64,000 bases of DNA from NCBI RefSeq assembly GCF_051020975.1, contig NC_135040.1:7681501-7745500 (forward strand), given 5' to 3'. This document shows, piece by piece, positions 1 to 12,759 of the stretch. Each line of letters opens with the position of its first letter. Position 1 is the first letter of the stretch. Made by a program: the position numbers and the translations under genes. Source of the stretch: Osmia lignaria lignaria. Lineage: Eukaryota; Arthropoda; Insecta; Hymenoptera; Megachilidae. The notes under the pieces were generated by a model, which saw only the letters and a list, made by a program, of their open reading frames with translations, did no database searches and was not told the origin of the DNA.

Positions 1-1551
1 TGGTACTAAAGCACCTGGCATTATTCCTAGGTATTTATTTTTTATATGCAAACGTTATTTCGTAAGAATGAGAAAAATTAAATACATTCCTTTGTGTATT
101 CTGTTTTATAGGACGTCCGTCAGAGAACCTATGCAAACTGGAATTAAAGCTGTAGATTCGCTAGTACCTATCGGTCGTGGACAGCGTGAATTGATTATTG
201 GAGACAGGCAAACTGGCAAAACTGCTCTTGCTATTGATACGATTATTAATCAGAAACGATTTAATGAGGCTGGAGATGAAAAAAAGAAACTGTATTGTAT
301 ATATGTTGCCATTGGTCAAAAGAGATCTACAGTTGCACAAATTGTAAAACGTTTGACAGATTCTGGAGCTATGAATTATACTATCATTGTTTCGGCAACT
401 GCATCCGATGCTGCGCCTCTTCAGTATTTGGCCCCATACTCTGGTTGTGCGATGGGAGAATTCTTTAGGTATTATTTTGTGCGAAATAATTTTCTTAAAT
501 TAACAAAAAAAATAATGTATCCATAATTCTGAATATTTTTCTTTTATAGGGACAATGGAAAACACGCTTTAATTATATATGATGACTTATCGAAACAAGC
601 TGTTGCCTACCGACAGATGTCTTTATTGTTAAGACGACCACCAGGTCGTGAAGCTTATCCCGGTGATGTATTTTACCTCCACTCTCGTCTTCTTGAACGA
701 GCAGCTAAAATGAATGAAAGTTTGGGAGGTGGTTCGCTAACAGCTTTGCCCGTTATTGAGACACAGGCTGGTGACGTGTCTGCTTATATTCCTACTAATG
801 TTATTTCCATTACCGATGGTCAGATTTTCTTAGAAACAGAATTGTTTTACAAGGGTATTCGTCCTGCAATTAATGTCGGTTTGTCAGTATCCCGGGTTGG
901 ATCTGCTGCCCAAACAAAAGCTATGAAACAGGTAATATACATTCTTATTTATTCATAAACTTATTTAAACACATTTTTAATAATTTTGATATCTCGTTTT
1001 ACAGGTTGCTGGTTCTATGAAATTGGAATTGGCTCAGTATCGTGAAGTAGCAGCTTTCGCACAGTTTGGCTCCGATCTGGATGCTGCTACTCAACAGCTA
1101 TTAAATCGCGGTGTCAGGTTAACAGAACTTTTGAAACAAGGACAATATGGTAATATATACGTAATAAATTGAAATTACAAAAAATTGTCAAATTAGTACC
1201 ATCTAAAATATATATAATTTTAATATTTATAGTACCAATGGCTATTGAAGAACAAGTAGCCGTAATCTACTGTGGTGTCCGTGGGTATCTTGATAAAATG
1301 GAACCTACAAAAATTACTGCCTTTGAAAAAGAATTTCTTGCCCATATTAGGTATTTATTTTGAAATAATTGTAGTAGTTATATTTATTTATATTATAGTA
1401 TAAGTGTTTGTTTAATTTTACGTTTTTATCCTTCAGAGCTACTCAACAAGACCTTCTTAGTACCATTGCTAAGGAAAATACCATTAGCGAAGCCTCTGAT
1501 GCGAAATTAAAGCAGATCGTTACTGACTTCCTTGCGTCTTTCTCAGGCTAA
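1..1551 (+). CDS. ATP5F1A: Mitochondrial ATP synthase subunit alpha, 3' part (5' end outside window)
   Basis: This is the alpha subunit of the F1 catalytic head of mitochondrial ATP synthase, in the matrix. Six exons join in frame: 1-30, 112-468, 550-931, 1005-1149, 1233-1350 and 1437-1551, giving 381 residues up to a TAA stop. The Walker A segment GDRQTGKTA is in the second exon here. The Walker B-like stretch ALIIYDDLSKQA and the signature PAINVGLSVSRVGSAAQ are in the third. The C-terminal helical domain (GSMKLELAQYREVAAFAQFG) completes the family pattern. The full protein is about 550 residues, so roughly the first 170, including the targeting peptide, lie left of the window. Introns are 73-86 bp and AT-rich. 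The gene ends tail-to-tail with EF-Tu. Identification is from direct family recognition; in Drosophila it is bellwether. Confidence 0.97.
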
Positions 1552-1924
1552 AGTGTCAGTATCAATTAAGTAATAATTCTCTGCTATGCAAGAGATATAT
1601 GTGCAAATGATATTCATTGTTATAAGAAGTTTTAATGTATGTCACTTGCACGTTATAAGTATCATTACAAAGAATTCCACATTTGAATATTAAATCACGA
1701 TAGTCTTATACAAACGCTTAATTACCTTACATGTTAATTGTTAACAAAGGTAAAATACACACAATTTTGGTATTTAAACAGTTGCTTCTCCTGTAACAAT
1801 TTTCGAACATAGCAGAAGCGGGAGGAGCTTCGGAAGAAACTGAGTAATAAAATCGTAAAACTTTTTCAAATCTGCATCATTTATTTTCCTTTTAAATCGT
1901 GCAATAATGTAATTATTGCAAAGT
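1552..1924. other. Convergent intergenic spacer
   Basis: These 373 AT-rich bases lie between the stop codons of ATP synthase alpha (+) and EF-Tu (-). They presumably hold both 3' UTRs, which may overlap. No other feature is visible. Confidence 0.6.
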
Positions 1925-3545
1925 TTAATTTACAAAATCCTTAATCACTACCTTACTAAATATTTTTTGGGAAAGTGGAATTTCATTCAAAATTCTAGTA
2001 ATCTTTCCTGTGCCAATTGTACGTGTTTCTTCACGAACGGTGAAAACTTGACCATCTATCATTGGCATATTATATGTAAATATTAATCTACATGTTGCAA
2101 ATTCTCCTGGCATTAACATTTTATTTTCTGGTGGCAAAAGAAAATCAAAACGACAGTAAACATTCCATGTTGAGCTATAAACTTTTGCACTAAATCCTGA
2201 TTTCTATAAATATAATATTAATCAATATAAGCTATTACAATAAAAATAAAGTTTACATTAATTAATACCGGTAAAAGTACCTTTAACGGTCTTTCACGGC
2301 CGCCTTCTTGAGGACTCAATAAATATAATTGAGCTTCATAATGGTTAGTTAATTTCAAAAAATTTGTTTGACACAATATCATTCCTCTACGCACAGAATT
2401 TAATTTAATAGCTCTTAACAGAACACCTACATTTTCACCAGCAGATGCTGTTGTCACACTTTTTCTAAAAATCTAATGTAAATATATAATTTGAAGTTAC
2501 ATTTAATGAACTTTTATAGTATTATATAAAAATAAAATGGAATAATTATAGTTTTACCTGAATGTCTGAAATAATAGTATTCATCTTTTCATCAAATCCC
2601 ATTAGATTTGCTTTTATGCCTTTTTTTATAACACCTTGTTTTATTGTTCCTACTGTTACTGTACCTCTGCCTGGTATACTAAAAACATTATCAATAGGTA
2701 ATATAAAAGGAGAGGTATAATCTCTTTCTGGAGTTGCTACATAATTATCTAAAGCATCTAATAATGATTTTATAGAAGGTAATCCATATTCTGAAGTGTC
2801 TCCATTTAATGCAAGTAGAGCAGAACCAATAATTATTGGAGTTTTTGAACTATCAAAACCATATCCATCTAATAATTCTCTCATTTCTATTTCCACTAAT
2901 TCTATAATATCCTTGTCTGATATGTCAGCCTAAAAGTTACATACTACGTATAAACAAATATCTTTGTTATATAGTAGAAAATATTATATTATGCGTATAC
3001 TTGAAATGTTTGAAATAAATATCAACCTTGTTAATATATATAACAATGTGTTTAATTCCCAGTTGATGAACAAGCAATAAATGCTCTTTTGTTTGAGGCA
3101 TAGGACCATCGTCAGCTGCAACTACCAAAATTGCACCATCCATTTGCGATGCTCCACTAATCATATTTTTTATGAAATCAGCATGTCCTGGACAATCTGT
3201 ATGCGCATATTGCCTTTTACTAGTGGCATATCCAACATGAGCAATATTTATTGTTATACCACGTTGCTTCTCTTCAGGTGCTTTATCAATTTCATCGAAT
3301 GTTACATATTTACAGTTTTTATTTACTTCTGATAAATATTTTGTTATTGCAGATGTCAATGTTGTTTTGCCATGGTCTACATGTCCTATTGTACCCACAT
3401 TACAAACACCTTCTTTTGGTGAGTTTGTTGTATCACAAAAATACCTTAGATTCTGTTTAAATTTTGGAAAGTTATTTCTGTATAGTAATACTGATAAATT
3501 ACAATGTTTGTTACGTATATTTTGTATAATATTTTTAAATCCCAT
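1925..3545 (-). CDS. TUFM: Mitochondrial elongation factor Tu
   Basis: This GTPase delivers aminoacyl-tRNA to the mitochondrial ribosome. Four exons on the minus strand join in frame, all at phase 0: 3545-3027, 2929-2558, 2472-2269 and 2203-1925, giving 457 residues, close to the usual 450 or so. The first 45 residues are basic and Ser/Asn-rich, as expected for a targeting peptide. GTPase motifs are visible in order: G1 GHVDHGKT, G2 within RGITIN, G3 DCPGH and G4 NKAD. Domain 2 (PGRGTVTVGT) and domain 3 (PGEFATCRLIF, GKITRI) follow. The first donor is placed after AACAAG because this restores NKAD, as in animal TUFM. The third donor is ambiguous: a second in-frame GT lies 12 bases further on. 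The gene is divergent from CDC50, with 417 bp between start codons. Confidence 0.96.
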
Positions 3546-3962
3546 ACTTGTGTAAGATATATATAGTTATTAATTGATTATTATAAATGTTTTTATATGT
3601 AAAACATCACCTTCCCATAGATGAATGTAAAAAACTGTTGTATTTACTACACTTATGAGGTTAATTTCAGTGATATAGTATGAAAGGCTAAAATATATTT
3701 ATCGTACAATTTATAGTTATTTATTTAAAAAATTATTCTGTGCAAATAATAAATGTAACTTAATCAATGACATTTAATTTGAAGTGACTACATTTACTTT
3801 TTTATACAGCCTATATATATACACTCTTTCGTCTCTTATTCCCCCGTTTTATGTTCCATGGTACTTGACAAACATAGTTGTTAGATTGATAATTATTACA
3901 AATGACCGTGTCAAGTTATTAAAATTTATTGAAAGAGTAAATAAATATTCTACAAAGGTAGC
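3546..3962. promoter_or_regulatory. Shared bidirectional promoter region of TUFM and CDC50
   Basis: This 417-bp AT-rich gap separates the start codons of two divergent genes, so both promoters must lie here or in short 5' UTRs. No TATA box or other named core element could be placed with confidence. The call rests on gene arrangement only. Confidence 0.45.
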
Positions 3963-5419
3963 ATGACTTCTGTTAGTGAAGGTAGTTCGTTACCTAAAAC
4001 GAAAAAACCATCCGGTAAGTTTATTGTATTACAGTTAATTTGTCATTTGGTTATGTTATGTTTTATTTGATGTATGTATCAAAATTATATGAAAAATTTA
4101 ATTTAATACAAAAAATAAGAGACTTCGATTTTATCTTAAATCATTGTGCAATATTTAATATGTTGTCAATAAAAGAAAATATATTATTATCTATATGTTA
4201 TTTTAGATACAAGTATCCTTTAAAATTTATTTAATTTCTATTCTGTTATTTATTAATATTGATAACATATATTTAATTTTGGAGTATTATAAAATAATTG
4301 TAATTAGCTAATATATTTTTTTAAATAATGTTTTATTTGAACAGATAGTGCATTCAAACAGCAGCGTTTACCTGCTTGGCAACCAATACTTACTGCTGGA
4401 ACTGTTTTGCCAACATTTTTTGTAATTGGGATTGCTTTTATACCAGTTGGAGTTGGATTACTTTATTTTTCTGATCAAGTCAAAGAATATATTATAGATT
4501 ATACGGACTGTAATGCTACCAACTTTCATTATGCAAATGGTGTGCCTTATAAATGTGCAGAAGTTATAGCAAAAAATCGTTCAGAACCTTGTTATTGTGA
4601 AATAAATTTTACATTACCCTCTGATTTTAATGGAAAAATTTACATGTATTATGGTCTGACTAATTTTTATCAGAATCACAGACGGTATGTAAAATCACGC
4701 GATGATAATCAGTTATTAGGAAAATTAAGCGATATTGTCTCTGGTGACTGTGAACCGTTTGCTTATGACGGTGACAAGCCTATCGCACCGTGTGGTGCTA
4801 TTGCTAATTCATTATTCAGTGACAAACTAGAACTATTTTCAATGAAACATAATAAATCTGTACCATTATTAAAAACTGGAATAGCTTGGCCTTCGGATAA
4901 GAATATTAAATTTAGAAATCCTGATGGTGATTTAAGAGAAGCATTCAAGAACTTTGCAAAACCAAAGAATTGGACTAAATACATTTATGATTTAGATAAA
5001 GAAAATGAAAGTAATAATGGTTTCCAAAATGAAGATTTAATTGTTTGGATGAGAACTGCTGCATTACCAACTTTTAGAAAACTTTATCGTAGGGTTAATC
5101 ATACTGAAAATGGGTTTACTGAAGGTCTGGTAGAAGGAAACTATCGACTTACTGTTACATATTGTAAGTAAACATTAATATCAGAAGTTACTAATTATTT
5201 TATCTACTATCAGAGAGTATCTTAATCAATCAATATTGTATTTTTGTAGCATATTCTGTGTCTGCTTTTGAGGGCAGGAAAAGAATGATCTTAAGTACTA
5301 CATCTCTTCTTGGTGGAAAAAATCCTTTTCTTGGTATAGCTTATATAGTAGTAGGATGTGTCTGTTTATTGTTAGGCATTACACTACTAATAATACACAT
5401 CAAATGTTCCAAAAGGTAA
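3963..5419 (+). CDS. TMEM30A: CDC50/TMEM30A family protein, beta subunit of P4-ATPase flippases
   Basis: CDC50 proteins chaperone P4-ATPases out of the ER and form the active phospholipid flippase with them. Exons 3963-4014, 4345-5163 and 5250-5419 join to 346 residues ending in TAA. A short cytosolic N-terminus with KQQRLPAWQP precedes the first membrane segment (about residues 30-57). A large lumenal domain follows with paired cysteines and several N-glycosylation sequons (NAT, NRS, NFT, NKS, NWT, NHT). The conserved GLTNFYQNHRRYVKSRDD and APCGAIANSLF stretches are diagnostic. The second membrane segment (GIAYIVVGCVCLLLGITLLI) ends in IHIKCSKR. The final AAAAGGTAAAG is also a good splice donor, so a longer isoform using 6837-6885 is likely (separate entry). 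Confidence 0.95.
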
Positions 5420-6836
5420 AGATCAGCTTAATGTACTAAATTTTTCTTCTTATTTCTCACTAAATGGTGTTACGCTTAAATAAGGCTTTAATCAAAAGAA
5501 TTAAAAAAATGCAATTGCTTTAAAAGTCATAATCTTTTTAAATTAAAAGTGTGATGATATAAATAGAAAAGTAAATACAATTTTTATCACCTACATTCAT
5601 CACATTGCATTTACTATCAATCTTTGAATGAAAAAATTAAGAAAAAAAATTAACAATCGAATTAATAAATAATACTTTTATTTGATTGTACATTATATCT
5701 ATTTTATAAAAATAATTGAGAAATATAGTTGATAGTAAATGCATTTTAAAGTTATAATATAATATCTTCTTAACACTTGTGAAAAATTGTACCATTTTTA
5801 TTAATTGTAATATTTAAAACTTCAAATAATTCTAATTTTTAGAATATTTAGTATAAATTAAAAATACTAAAAATATTTTTAAATACGTTTTCTTCATACA
5901 TATTTTACCTTTTGAACTAATGTTCATAAAATATGTTTTAAACCCAAATTTGACAATAAATTCTTATGTAATGTATGTTATACAGCAAACTAATGTAAAG
6001 ATGACTGCAACAAAGTATGCTTAGGGCACCATAATTGTTCTTGTAAGTGTTTGTGATATTGTGTTATGTCTACCCTGCAAGAACGTTAACGATAGTGATT
6101 ATTTTATATGTGACATGACTTTATAAACGTTTTATAGAATTTTATATTGTTTTATTATATTTTTCATAAATAATTTTTGTACTTAATTTATATTTTGGGA
6201 ATGTAATTTTTAGTTATATGCATGTAGCTTTATATTATATTTATTTTTTATTTACAACTTTTTAATTATGTAACATTAAAATATTTTTCTGTTCTTGTGT
6301 ACATTTCATAATACTTATGAATGATTCATATTTGCTAATAATTCTCAGGGTTTATTTTTTCTTTTTCGTATTGTATTTGCTTCATAAATCTGCTTTATAC
6401 ATCACATGTCATATTCAGTAATTATATCGTTTGGAAATAATATGATATAAAAATTATATAATGAAATTTTTCATATAACATATAATTTTTTGTATGCAAT
6501 CCTTTCTACATGTTCCAATTAATTCAAAAGAATTAAACTTTTATCTATATACTGAATATCCATATAAGTTTAACTGCATCACATTTAGAAATGAATGGTA
6601 ATATGTTAGTATGTAATTAAATAGGAGATAAGATGTAGGATATTCATTATATAATTTCAAATGTTTTGTTAGAAATTAATTAAAACGATTTTATTTGCAT
6701 TAGATGAATATATTTATTTCGCATTTTTTATAAACAGTAAGCTTGCAGTTGAATTATTTTATTGTTTAACATTATAAATTTATTATTAAAACTATCTTCC
6801 TAGAGAGGTTATATAATTTTGTTATATTTTTTGTAG
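5420..6836 (+). other. CDC50 3' UTR or alternative last intron
   Basis: This is very AT-rich DNA with no coding signal. It is either 3' UTR of the short CDC50 transcript or, if the donor at 5416 is used, a 1.4-kb intron ending at the TTTTTTTGTAG acceptor at 6836. Confidence 0.5.
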
Positions 6837-6885
6837 TGCAACAGAGATGATCAATGTGAGTCCAACAACACCGTACCAAGAATAA
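6837..6885 (+). CDS. TMEM30A: Candidate alternative last exon of CDC50
   Basis: Splicing from AAAAG at 5415 to the acceptor at 6836 keeps the frame. It replaces the final Arg-stop with Ser followed by ATEMINVSPTTPYQE and then TAA, giving 361 instead of 346 residues. The evidence is a strong polypyrimidine tract and AG, a compatible phase, and an open frame that stops after a hydrophilic tail. Most CDC50 proteins carry a short polar cytosolic tail after the second membrane helix, which makes this plausible. No transcript evidence is available from the sequence. Confidence 0.5.
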
Positions 6886-8093
6886 TTGCACAGTTATTAT
6901 ATGTATTGAAGAACATTGTGGATATTCTGCATTTAATTTGTAAGTGTTAATATAATGTACTTTATTTTAACTTCTATAATATATGTGTAGGCAAAATTGG
7001 TAATAAAATAGATAATTAGATAAAATTGTTTTATCTTCAAAAATTTATTTAATGATACAAATTTTATGTTTTTTTAAATAGATATTTCAGTACAGGTTTT
7101 GAGGCACTTGTATATTGAGTATTATGATGCCAGGAACATTATCTTATTTCTTATTGTTATATACTCTTATATAAAAAAGAAGCTAGTGTGTAATTATATA
7201 CTATTCATGCAGAATAAAAAATATATAATTATATTACAGTTAGATCATTAATTACCAATGGATGTTTAGTTACAAATATATATATTTTATATGTAAATGT
7301 ATTGAGATACTCAAAACAGACATTTCATCTAATATAAATTATAAAGTAATTTGAAAATGCAATGAAGAAAAATTTATAATTGCTTCAGATTAAATCAATT
7401 TTGATAGTATAAAATTACACAGAGAGTAATGATTTTTGTGTATCTTAATACATTATTAAATTTCATTAAGTATATGTATAATGTATCATTATATAGTATT
7501 TGAAATGATAGTTTAATAAATACAAAATATCTAATTTTGTTCTAGTCACATCTGAATGTATAAATATATGAATAAATAATCACATAATATTTATTGCTAT
7601 AATTATGCATTTGTAAATTTACATTTTACTATACATTTATTATTCTTAATTATTTACAATTTCTTGCTTTTGTTTTGTCATCAACATTAAATCAAATGTG
7701 ATTTTATGTACGTTCAATATTCATTACTAATAAATATGTTAAATATAAAAAATATCTCCTCGTTTCAAATTTGGATGCGTTTATTGTGGTGTCGTGTGTG
7801 CGCGCGGGCGCGTGTATGTATATTACGGTATATGATAATTTAAACTAACATAGACTGATTTTAGTACGTACCTTATGTGCTGAATTGTTCGTCATTGAAA
7901 ATACTGCTTTATGTCATCATATGTTTTTAGCTGCATACTACCACGAGTTAAGCATTTGTAAGTTGCTTTTAAGCAGTGCCGACTCATCGCATAAAAGATC
8001 TTTACTAAACGTCGCTATATCCTTCTTACAGTAGATCTTTCAAAGTTTTCTTTGTCAACTGACAGGCTATTACTAATTTTTTTATCTTTCAAC
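6886..8093. other. AT-rich intergenic DNA upstream of Rad23
   Basis: No coding signal is seen. The stretch includes TAATAAA-type sequences near 6998 and 7735 that could be polyadenylation signals for the long CDC50 transcript. A short GT/GC-rich run (GTGTGTGCGCGCGGGCGCG) lies at about 7793-7811. The last 200 bases presumably hold the Rad23 promoter. Confidence 0.45.
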
Positions 8094-9844
8094 ATGATTA
8101 TAACGCTGAAAAACTTACAGCAGCAAACATTTACAGTGGAAATTGATCCATCGCAAACGGTGGGTGAACATAGAAAATGTAAAATATGTGACTTTCTAAA
8201 TTGTGGTATATTCTAATAATATTTCTTTGTAGGTAAAAGACTTGAAACAAAAGATTGAAACCCAAAAGGGTTTTCCTGCTGAACATCAGAAATTAATATA
8301 CGCTGGTAAGCTATATAAATTACATAACCTCATTTTGCACTTAATTATAAATCTATTAATGTTTTTGTGAATATGAATTGCATAATTTTCTTTAACTGTA
8401 TAATCGTTGTTTTAAGAAAATAATTTCCAATATTGTAATATATAAAGGTTATTTATATTTTTCATAAATTTATTATTGTTTTTATGTGACAATGATTCAC
8501 AGTTTATAGCTATAACAGTGTGCTATTTTTACAGGAAAGATATTAACAGATGATCATCCACTAGCAGAATATAATATAGATGAAAAAAAATTCATAGTTG
8601 TTATGGTTACAAAGCTTAAAACTGGTAATGGTCATACAGCAGCTGAAGAGGAACATACAAGTACTGTAGAAACTAAAGAAGAAAGTAGTACAACCAGGTA
8701 CTCATTCTAGATATTAAACTTCTTTTTTTCAAATTTAAATTGAGATAAATTCTTCAGTTTTAATTTAAAAAATGCTGTCAATATTTTAAATTTATCGGTG
8801 AAAAGAATATTGAATATAAATTATACATTTATTTTGATTACATCAGAGCATATTATTGATCTATGCTTTTTGTCATAGCTCAGTACCGCAACCTAGTTCA
8901 AACCCAACTGTCCAGGGTGCATCAAACCCTGCTAGTACTGTACAAGAACAATCTGGAGGAAGTACTGCAACTGGATGTGCAGGAGGTCAAGCTGAAAGTG
9001 CCTTGTTAATGGGTGAAGATTATAATACCATGGTGAACAACATCATGGATATGGGGTAAATCTATAAAAAAAAGTTCTATTTATTTTATTTTATTTTTCT
9101 TTAGTTATTCATTACTCATCATGTGCTTTATATTAGGTATGAACGCGAGCAGGTCGAGCAAGCATTAAGAGCAAGTTTCAATAATCCTGATAGAGCTGTT
9201 GAATACCTTGTAACGGGTATACCCGCTCAGCTATTTGAGGATTTACCAGAAGATCAACTCGAAGCACAAGAACAATTCCAAGAACATGGCCAACATCCAC
9301 TAGCATTTTTGCGAATGCAACCTCAATTTCAACAAATGCGTCAAGTTATTCAGCAAAATCCACAATTATTGAATGCTGTACTTCAACAGATTGGCCAAAC
9401 TAATCCTGCATTGTTGCAACTTATTTCACAAAATCAAGAAGCATTTGTGCGCATGCTTAACGAACCTGGTGAGTTTTATTATTTATTAAAACAGAGATAA
9501 TGTACTAAATCATATATTTATAATTTAATGTGTTTTATATCTTTTATTTTGGAGTAGTAGAAACAACTGGTAGTACAGGTGGAAGAACTACACCTGTATC
9601 TGCATCGAATGTTGCGCCAGCTACCGCTCCCGGTGGTTTAAGTGGTGCTCCTGCTGCAGGTATGGGAACAGGATCTGACGTAGAAACTTCCATAATTCAG
9701 GTAACACCTCAAGATAAAGAAGCTATTGAAAGGCTGAAAGCTCTAGGATTTCCAGAACACTTAGTTGTACAAGCATATTTTGCGTGTGAAAAAAATGAAA
9801 ACTTAGCTGCAAATTTTTTGCTTTCACAAAATCTTGATGACTGA
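8094..9844 (+). CDS. Rad23: UV excision repair protein RAD23 homologue
   Basis: Rad23 shuttles ubiquitinated proteins to the proteasome and stabilises XPC in nucleotide excision repair. Exons 8094-8159, 8233-8305, 8535-8697, 8879-9055, 9137-9468 and 9555-9844 join to 366 residues. The N-terminal ubiquitin-like domain spans about residues 1-75 (MIITLKNLQQQTFTVEID, then QKLIYAGKILTDDHPL). UBA1 is at about 147-187 (NNIMDMGYEREQVEQALRAS). The STI1/XPC-binding domain is at about 213-270 (HPLAFLRMQPQFQQMRQVI). UBA2 is at about 323-362 (IERLKALGFPEHLVVQAYF), and the protein ends in SQNLDD. Linkers are Ser/Thr/Gly-rich as usual. Domain order and length match the family fully. Confidence 0.97.
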
Positions 9845-11697
9845 AGTAACGCACTTTATTGATTTCAAAATATGGAGTTAAAGGACTGATATAGGGTGGG
9901 TAATTACACGGGCGCCATATTATTTTCAATTGGTCATCTTTATTTTGTATATAAGTAAGTATGCATTCATATTTATCTTATTTCATTACATTCTGTAGGT
10001 ATATATTTGGCATATTTAGTAAATAATACAAATTTGTTACATTTAAATACGAAAATACTTCTTATATCAAATTGTCAGTCTTTTAAACTACTTTAAGTCA
10101 AAACATATTTTACATGTTTCGTGTATTTTAAGGTTGAAAATTGATATTTTGCATCGGTGTTATAATCCATCCTTATAGTCTGGCAATTGTTCTTTGGCAA
10201 AAATTTTTGTTTTTTGAATATAAGGAGCAGTGTAATTACATTTTTATGTAAGAAAGCCTACTTGCTTAATGAATGAATATGCAAAAATATAAATACTTCG
10301 CTGTATTTATACATTAAAGCTGTTGTACAATACACATACATGCAAATTTGCGTACACGAGCAAAATTACATGTGTATTCAAATAACACGAGGAAGCTCGC
10401 ATGTATGCGTGTACATGACAAGTATATTTTATACATGTAATAGGCTTTCTGATATAAAAATTATGTAAGTGCATCTGTATATGTATGATTGCATATGTAT
10501 ATATGTGTGTACTTGCGTATAACTTGCGCCTATGTATGTATGTATAAAAAAAAGTCTTGTATTTTTTAAACAAAAGTGGTAAAGATAGTTATTCATTAAT
10601 AAATCATTACAAATCATTTCATTTGTCACAAAGATAACAAATTGTAAGAAATTCTCAAAGAAAATGGAAATGAAAATTTATTTACTATGCATATGTATTG
10701 TTTTAAACTTGTTTTGACCTTAATATCAAACCATTCTTTCATCTAAGAAAAGTCAGTGTAATTTATGTTTAGGTAATAATAATCATATATAAAATATCTT
10801 AAACAGATAACTAAAGGTGACTTATGTGAAATATGAATCTATAAAGAAAATTTGTAATTAACTTTCTATAAAAACGGAGGCAATGAGATTATTATTATAA
10901 AAATGCATTCAACATATTGTAGCCTTAATATAGTAATATGTAACTTACTAGGAGCTGTTTGAATTTTTAAAATATTAGTACTGATATAAAAATTTTATTA
11001 GAAATATAACACACAATGTAAAACATGATACTATAAAATTACATATTTAATAAATAAAAATTATATAAGTCTAGGCACAAACGAACATATTAGTTTCTCC
11101 CTGTTTTACTATGTATAAGCCTATGATAAAGAGTTAATACTTCAGGACTTAGGACACTATTTTTATTTTCATATTTACATGTGTATGTAAAACATACTTA
11201 TGTACTCATGTATTTGAACTATACACGTTCTAATACTTTGTTGTAGGGTGTTTAGTGTTAATGCAATAATACTTGGAAGCTAGCTTAATTTTTTTTTTTT
11301 AAACAAACATTAGAACATGTGAATTCTATAGTATACAAAAATGTTCTGATTCAATTTTCATTGTGTGTGAAGTACCAAAAAATATTAAAACAGTACAGAT
11401 GAAAATGTTCATATTATTTGTTATTAAATTTTACTTTAAGTGTAATAAATAAATGCATTAAAAGTTATGTGAATAAGTGAGTGGTTACCTGTGACATCCA
11501 TTATTTTTATGTAATAAATATATAAAGGTATTTTCTATATATGTGAATTATATTTTTCTGTAACATAATTTTTTAATTCAAATTTTTTATTATTATACAA
11601 TATTTTTCAAAACATGTATAAATATAACCTATATAGATAGGAATGGTCATATACATCATTACATTGTTTGTCTTAAATAATACAAAAACATTTCTAT
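9845..11697. other. Convergent spacer, 3' UTRs of Rad23 and DPM3
   Basis: These are 1.85 kb of strongly AT-rich DNA between two stop codons. Long 3' UTRs are likely, but their ends cannot be placed. A stretch at about 10320-10560 is rich in alternating ACATA/GTATG runs and opens a spurious frame. No gene is seen. Confidence 0.5.
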
Positions 11698-12065
11698 CTA
11701 TTTGTTCTTTAAAATTACACCTCTGCTTTGAAGATCTTTTTTAGCTTCTTCTATTTGCTAAACAAAAAGGAAAATTATAAAATTAATGAAGTAACTTAGA
11801 AGAAAATATGTGAGTTTATATTTATTTTCAAACATACCTCCTGCAATTCAAAAGCTGCGTCTTCACAATTATTAAATGTAAACACTCTGTACAGAATAAT
11901 AACAGCTGCATAAAGACCACACAAAAACAATACAATGAGTGGAAAGAACAAAATAACTTGTTGCCATTCTGTAATAAAAAATGAATCAATATTTCCTGTA
12001 ATTATAGCAATCCAAATACCAAAAAATAAAGTTGCAAATGAAAGCCATTCCATTAATTTCGTCAT
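11698..12065 (-). CDS. DPM3: Dolichol-phosphate mannosyltransferase subunit 3
   Basis: DPM3 is a small ER membrane protein that tethers the catalytic subunit DPM1 to the complex making dolichol-phosphate-mannose for N-glycans, GPI anchors and O-mannosylation. Exons 12065-11838 and 11757-11698 join to 95 residues (about 92 in mammals). It starts MTKLMEWL, has two hydrophobic helices (about 8-27 and 37-60), then the family signature YRVFTFNNCEDAAFELQE. The second exon adds QIEEAKKDLQSRGVILKNK, matching the coiled-coil C-terminus that binds DPM1. An intron acceptor (TTTTCAG) lies directly before the ATG, so the 5' UTR is probably spliced. The gene is divergent from GRASP, across the repeat-rich 12.1-14.6 kb region. 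Confidence 0.93.
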
Positions 12066-12420
12066 CTGAAAATTTCAAATGAAAAATGTATTAATTGAAA
12101 GGATTCTTTCAATCAGGTTGTGCATTTATATTATAATAAAGTGATTATAATACAATTTATATTATGAAAAATTATTTAATAATTTCATTGTATCTTACAT
12201 ACTGTTACATACCCCACTTAAAGATCAACTGAAATATTACATAAAGAAAACTGATTTAGTTTATGAATATTTGTATATTATATAATCCTTTATAATAGAA
12301 TATACAATGTAAACATTTATACAAATTGCAAAGAGGAACAGAAATACATGACGTGTATTGATTTGTTATTTTTGATTTTAAATTTCTTGTTTAACCGTAT
12401 GATAGCACCACAGTAAAATT
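12066..12420. other. DPM3 5' flank
   Basis: This AT-rich DNA upstream of the DPM3 start probably holds a 5' UTR intron and the promoter. No motif can be assigned with confidence. Confidence 0.4.
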
Positions 12421-12423
12421 CTT

Positions 12424-12665
12424 ACATTATGCAGTGACTACAGATACAAAAAGGATGGACATGCCTTTGTTCTCGAGGGGTTAGAATTTCTGGGGTCTCA
12501 GACACCCCCATGCACCGTTAGATCTGCATAAACAGAACACATTCGGTACGACAAACGTGCCTATTTTACCACTTCTGCTTTTACCGCATCTCACATAGAC
12601 AGGAGGTGCGACCTCCTCAGTCTTATAGCGACCGTCGAGGGTTGCGGATCAACCTATCAAAGATA
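12424..12665. repeat. Dispersed repeat, copy 1
   Basis: This GC-richer segment includes GTTCTCGAGGGG and CTCAGACACCCCC. Its first 47 or so bases (12435-12481) are clearly similar to 17697-17743: both read TGACTACA-ATACAAAAA, then TGGACAT-CCTTT, then TCTCGAGGGGT. Two copies in one window, each upstream of a minus-strand gene, show a dispersed repeat, probably a transposable-element fragment of unknown class. Confidence 0.55.
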
Positions 12666-12759
12666 CATATACCTCTAATTTCCTTTCAGAGTCCATTTAA
12701 TTTAGTTTATTTATTTTTTTCGCTTATTAAGTAAGCACATCAAAGGGGAATGAAATCTA

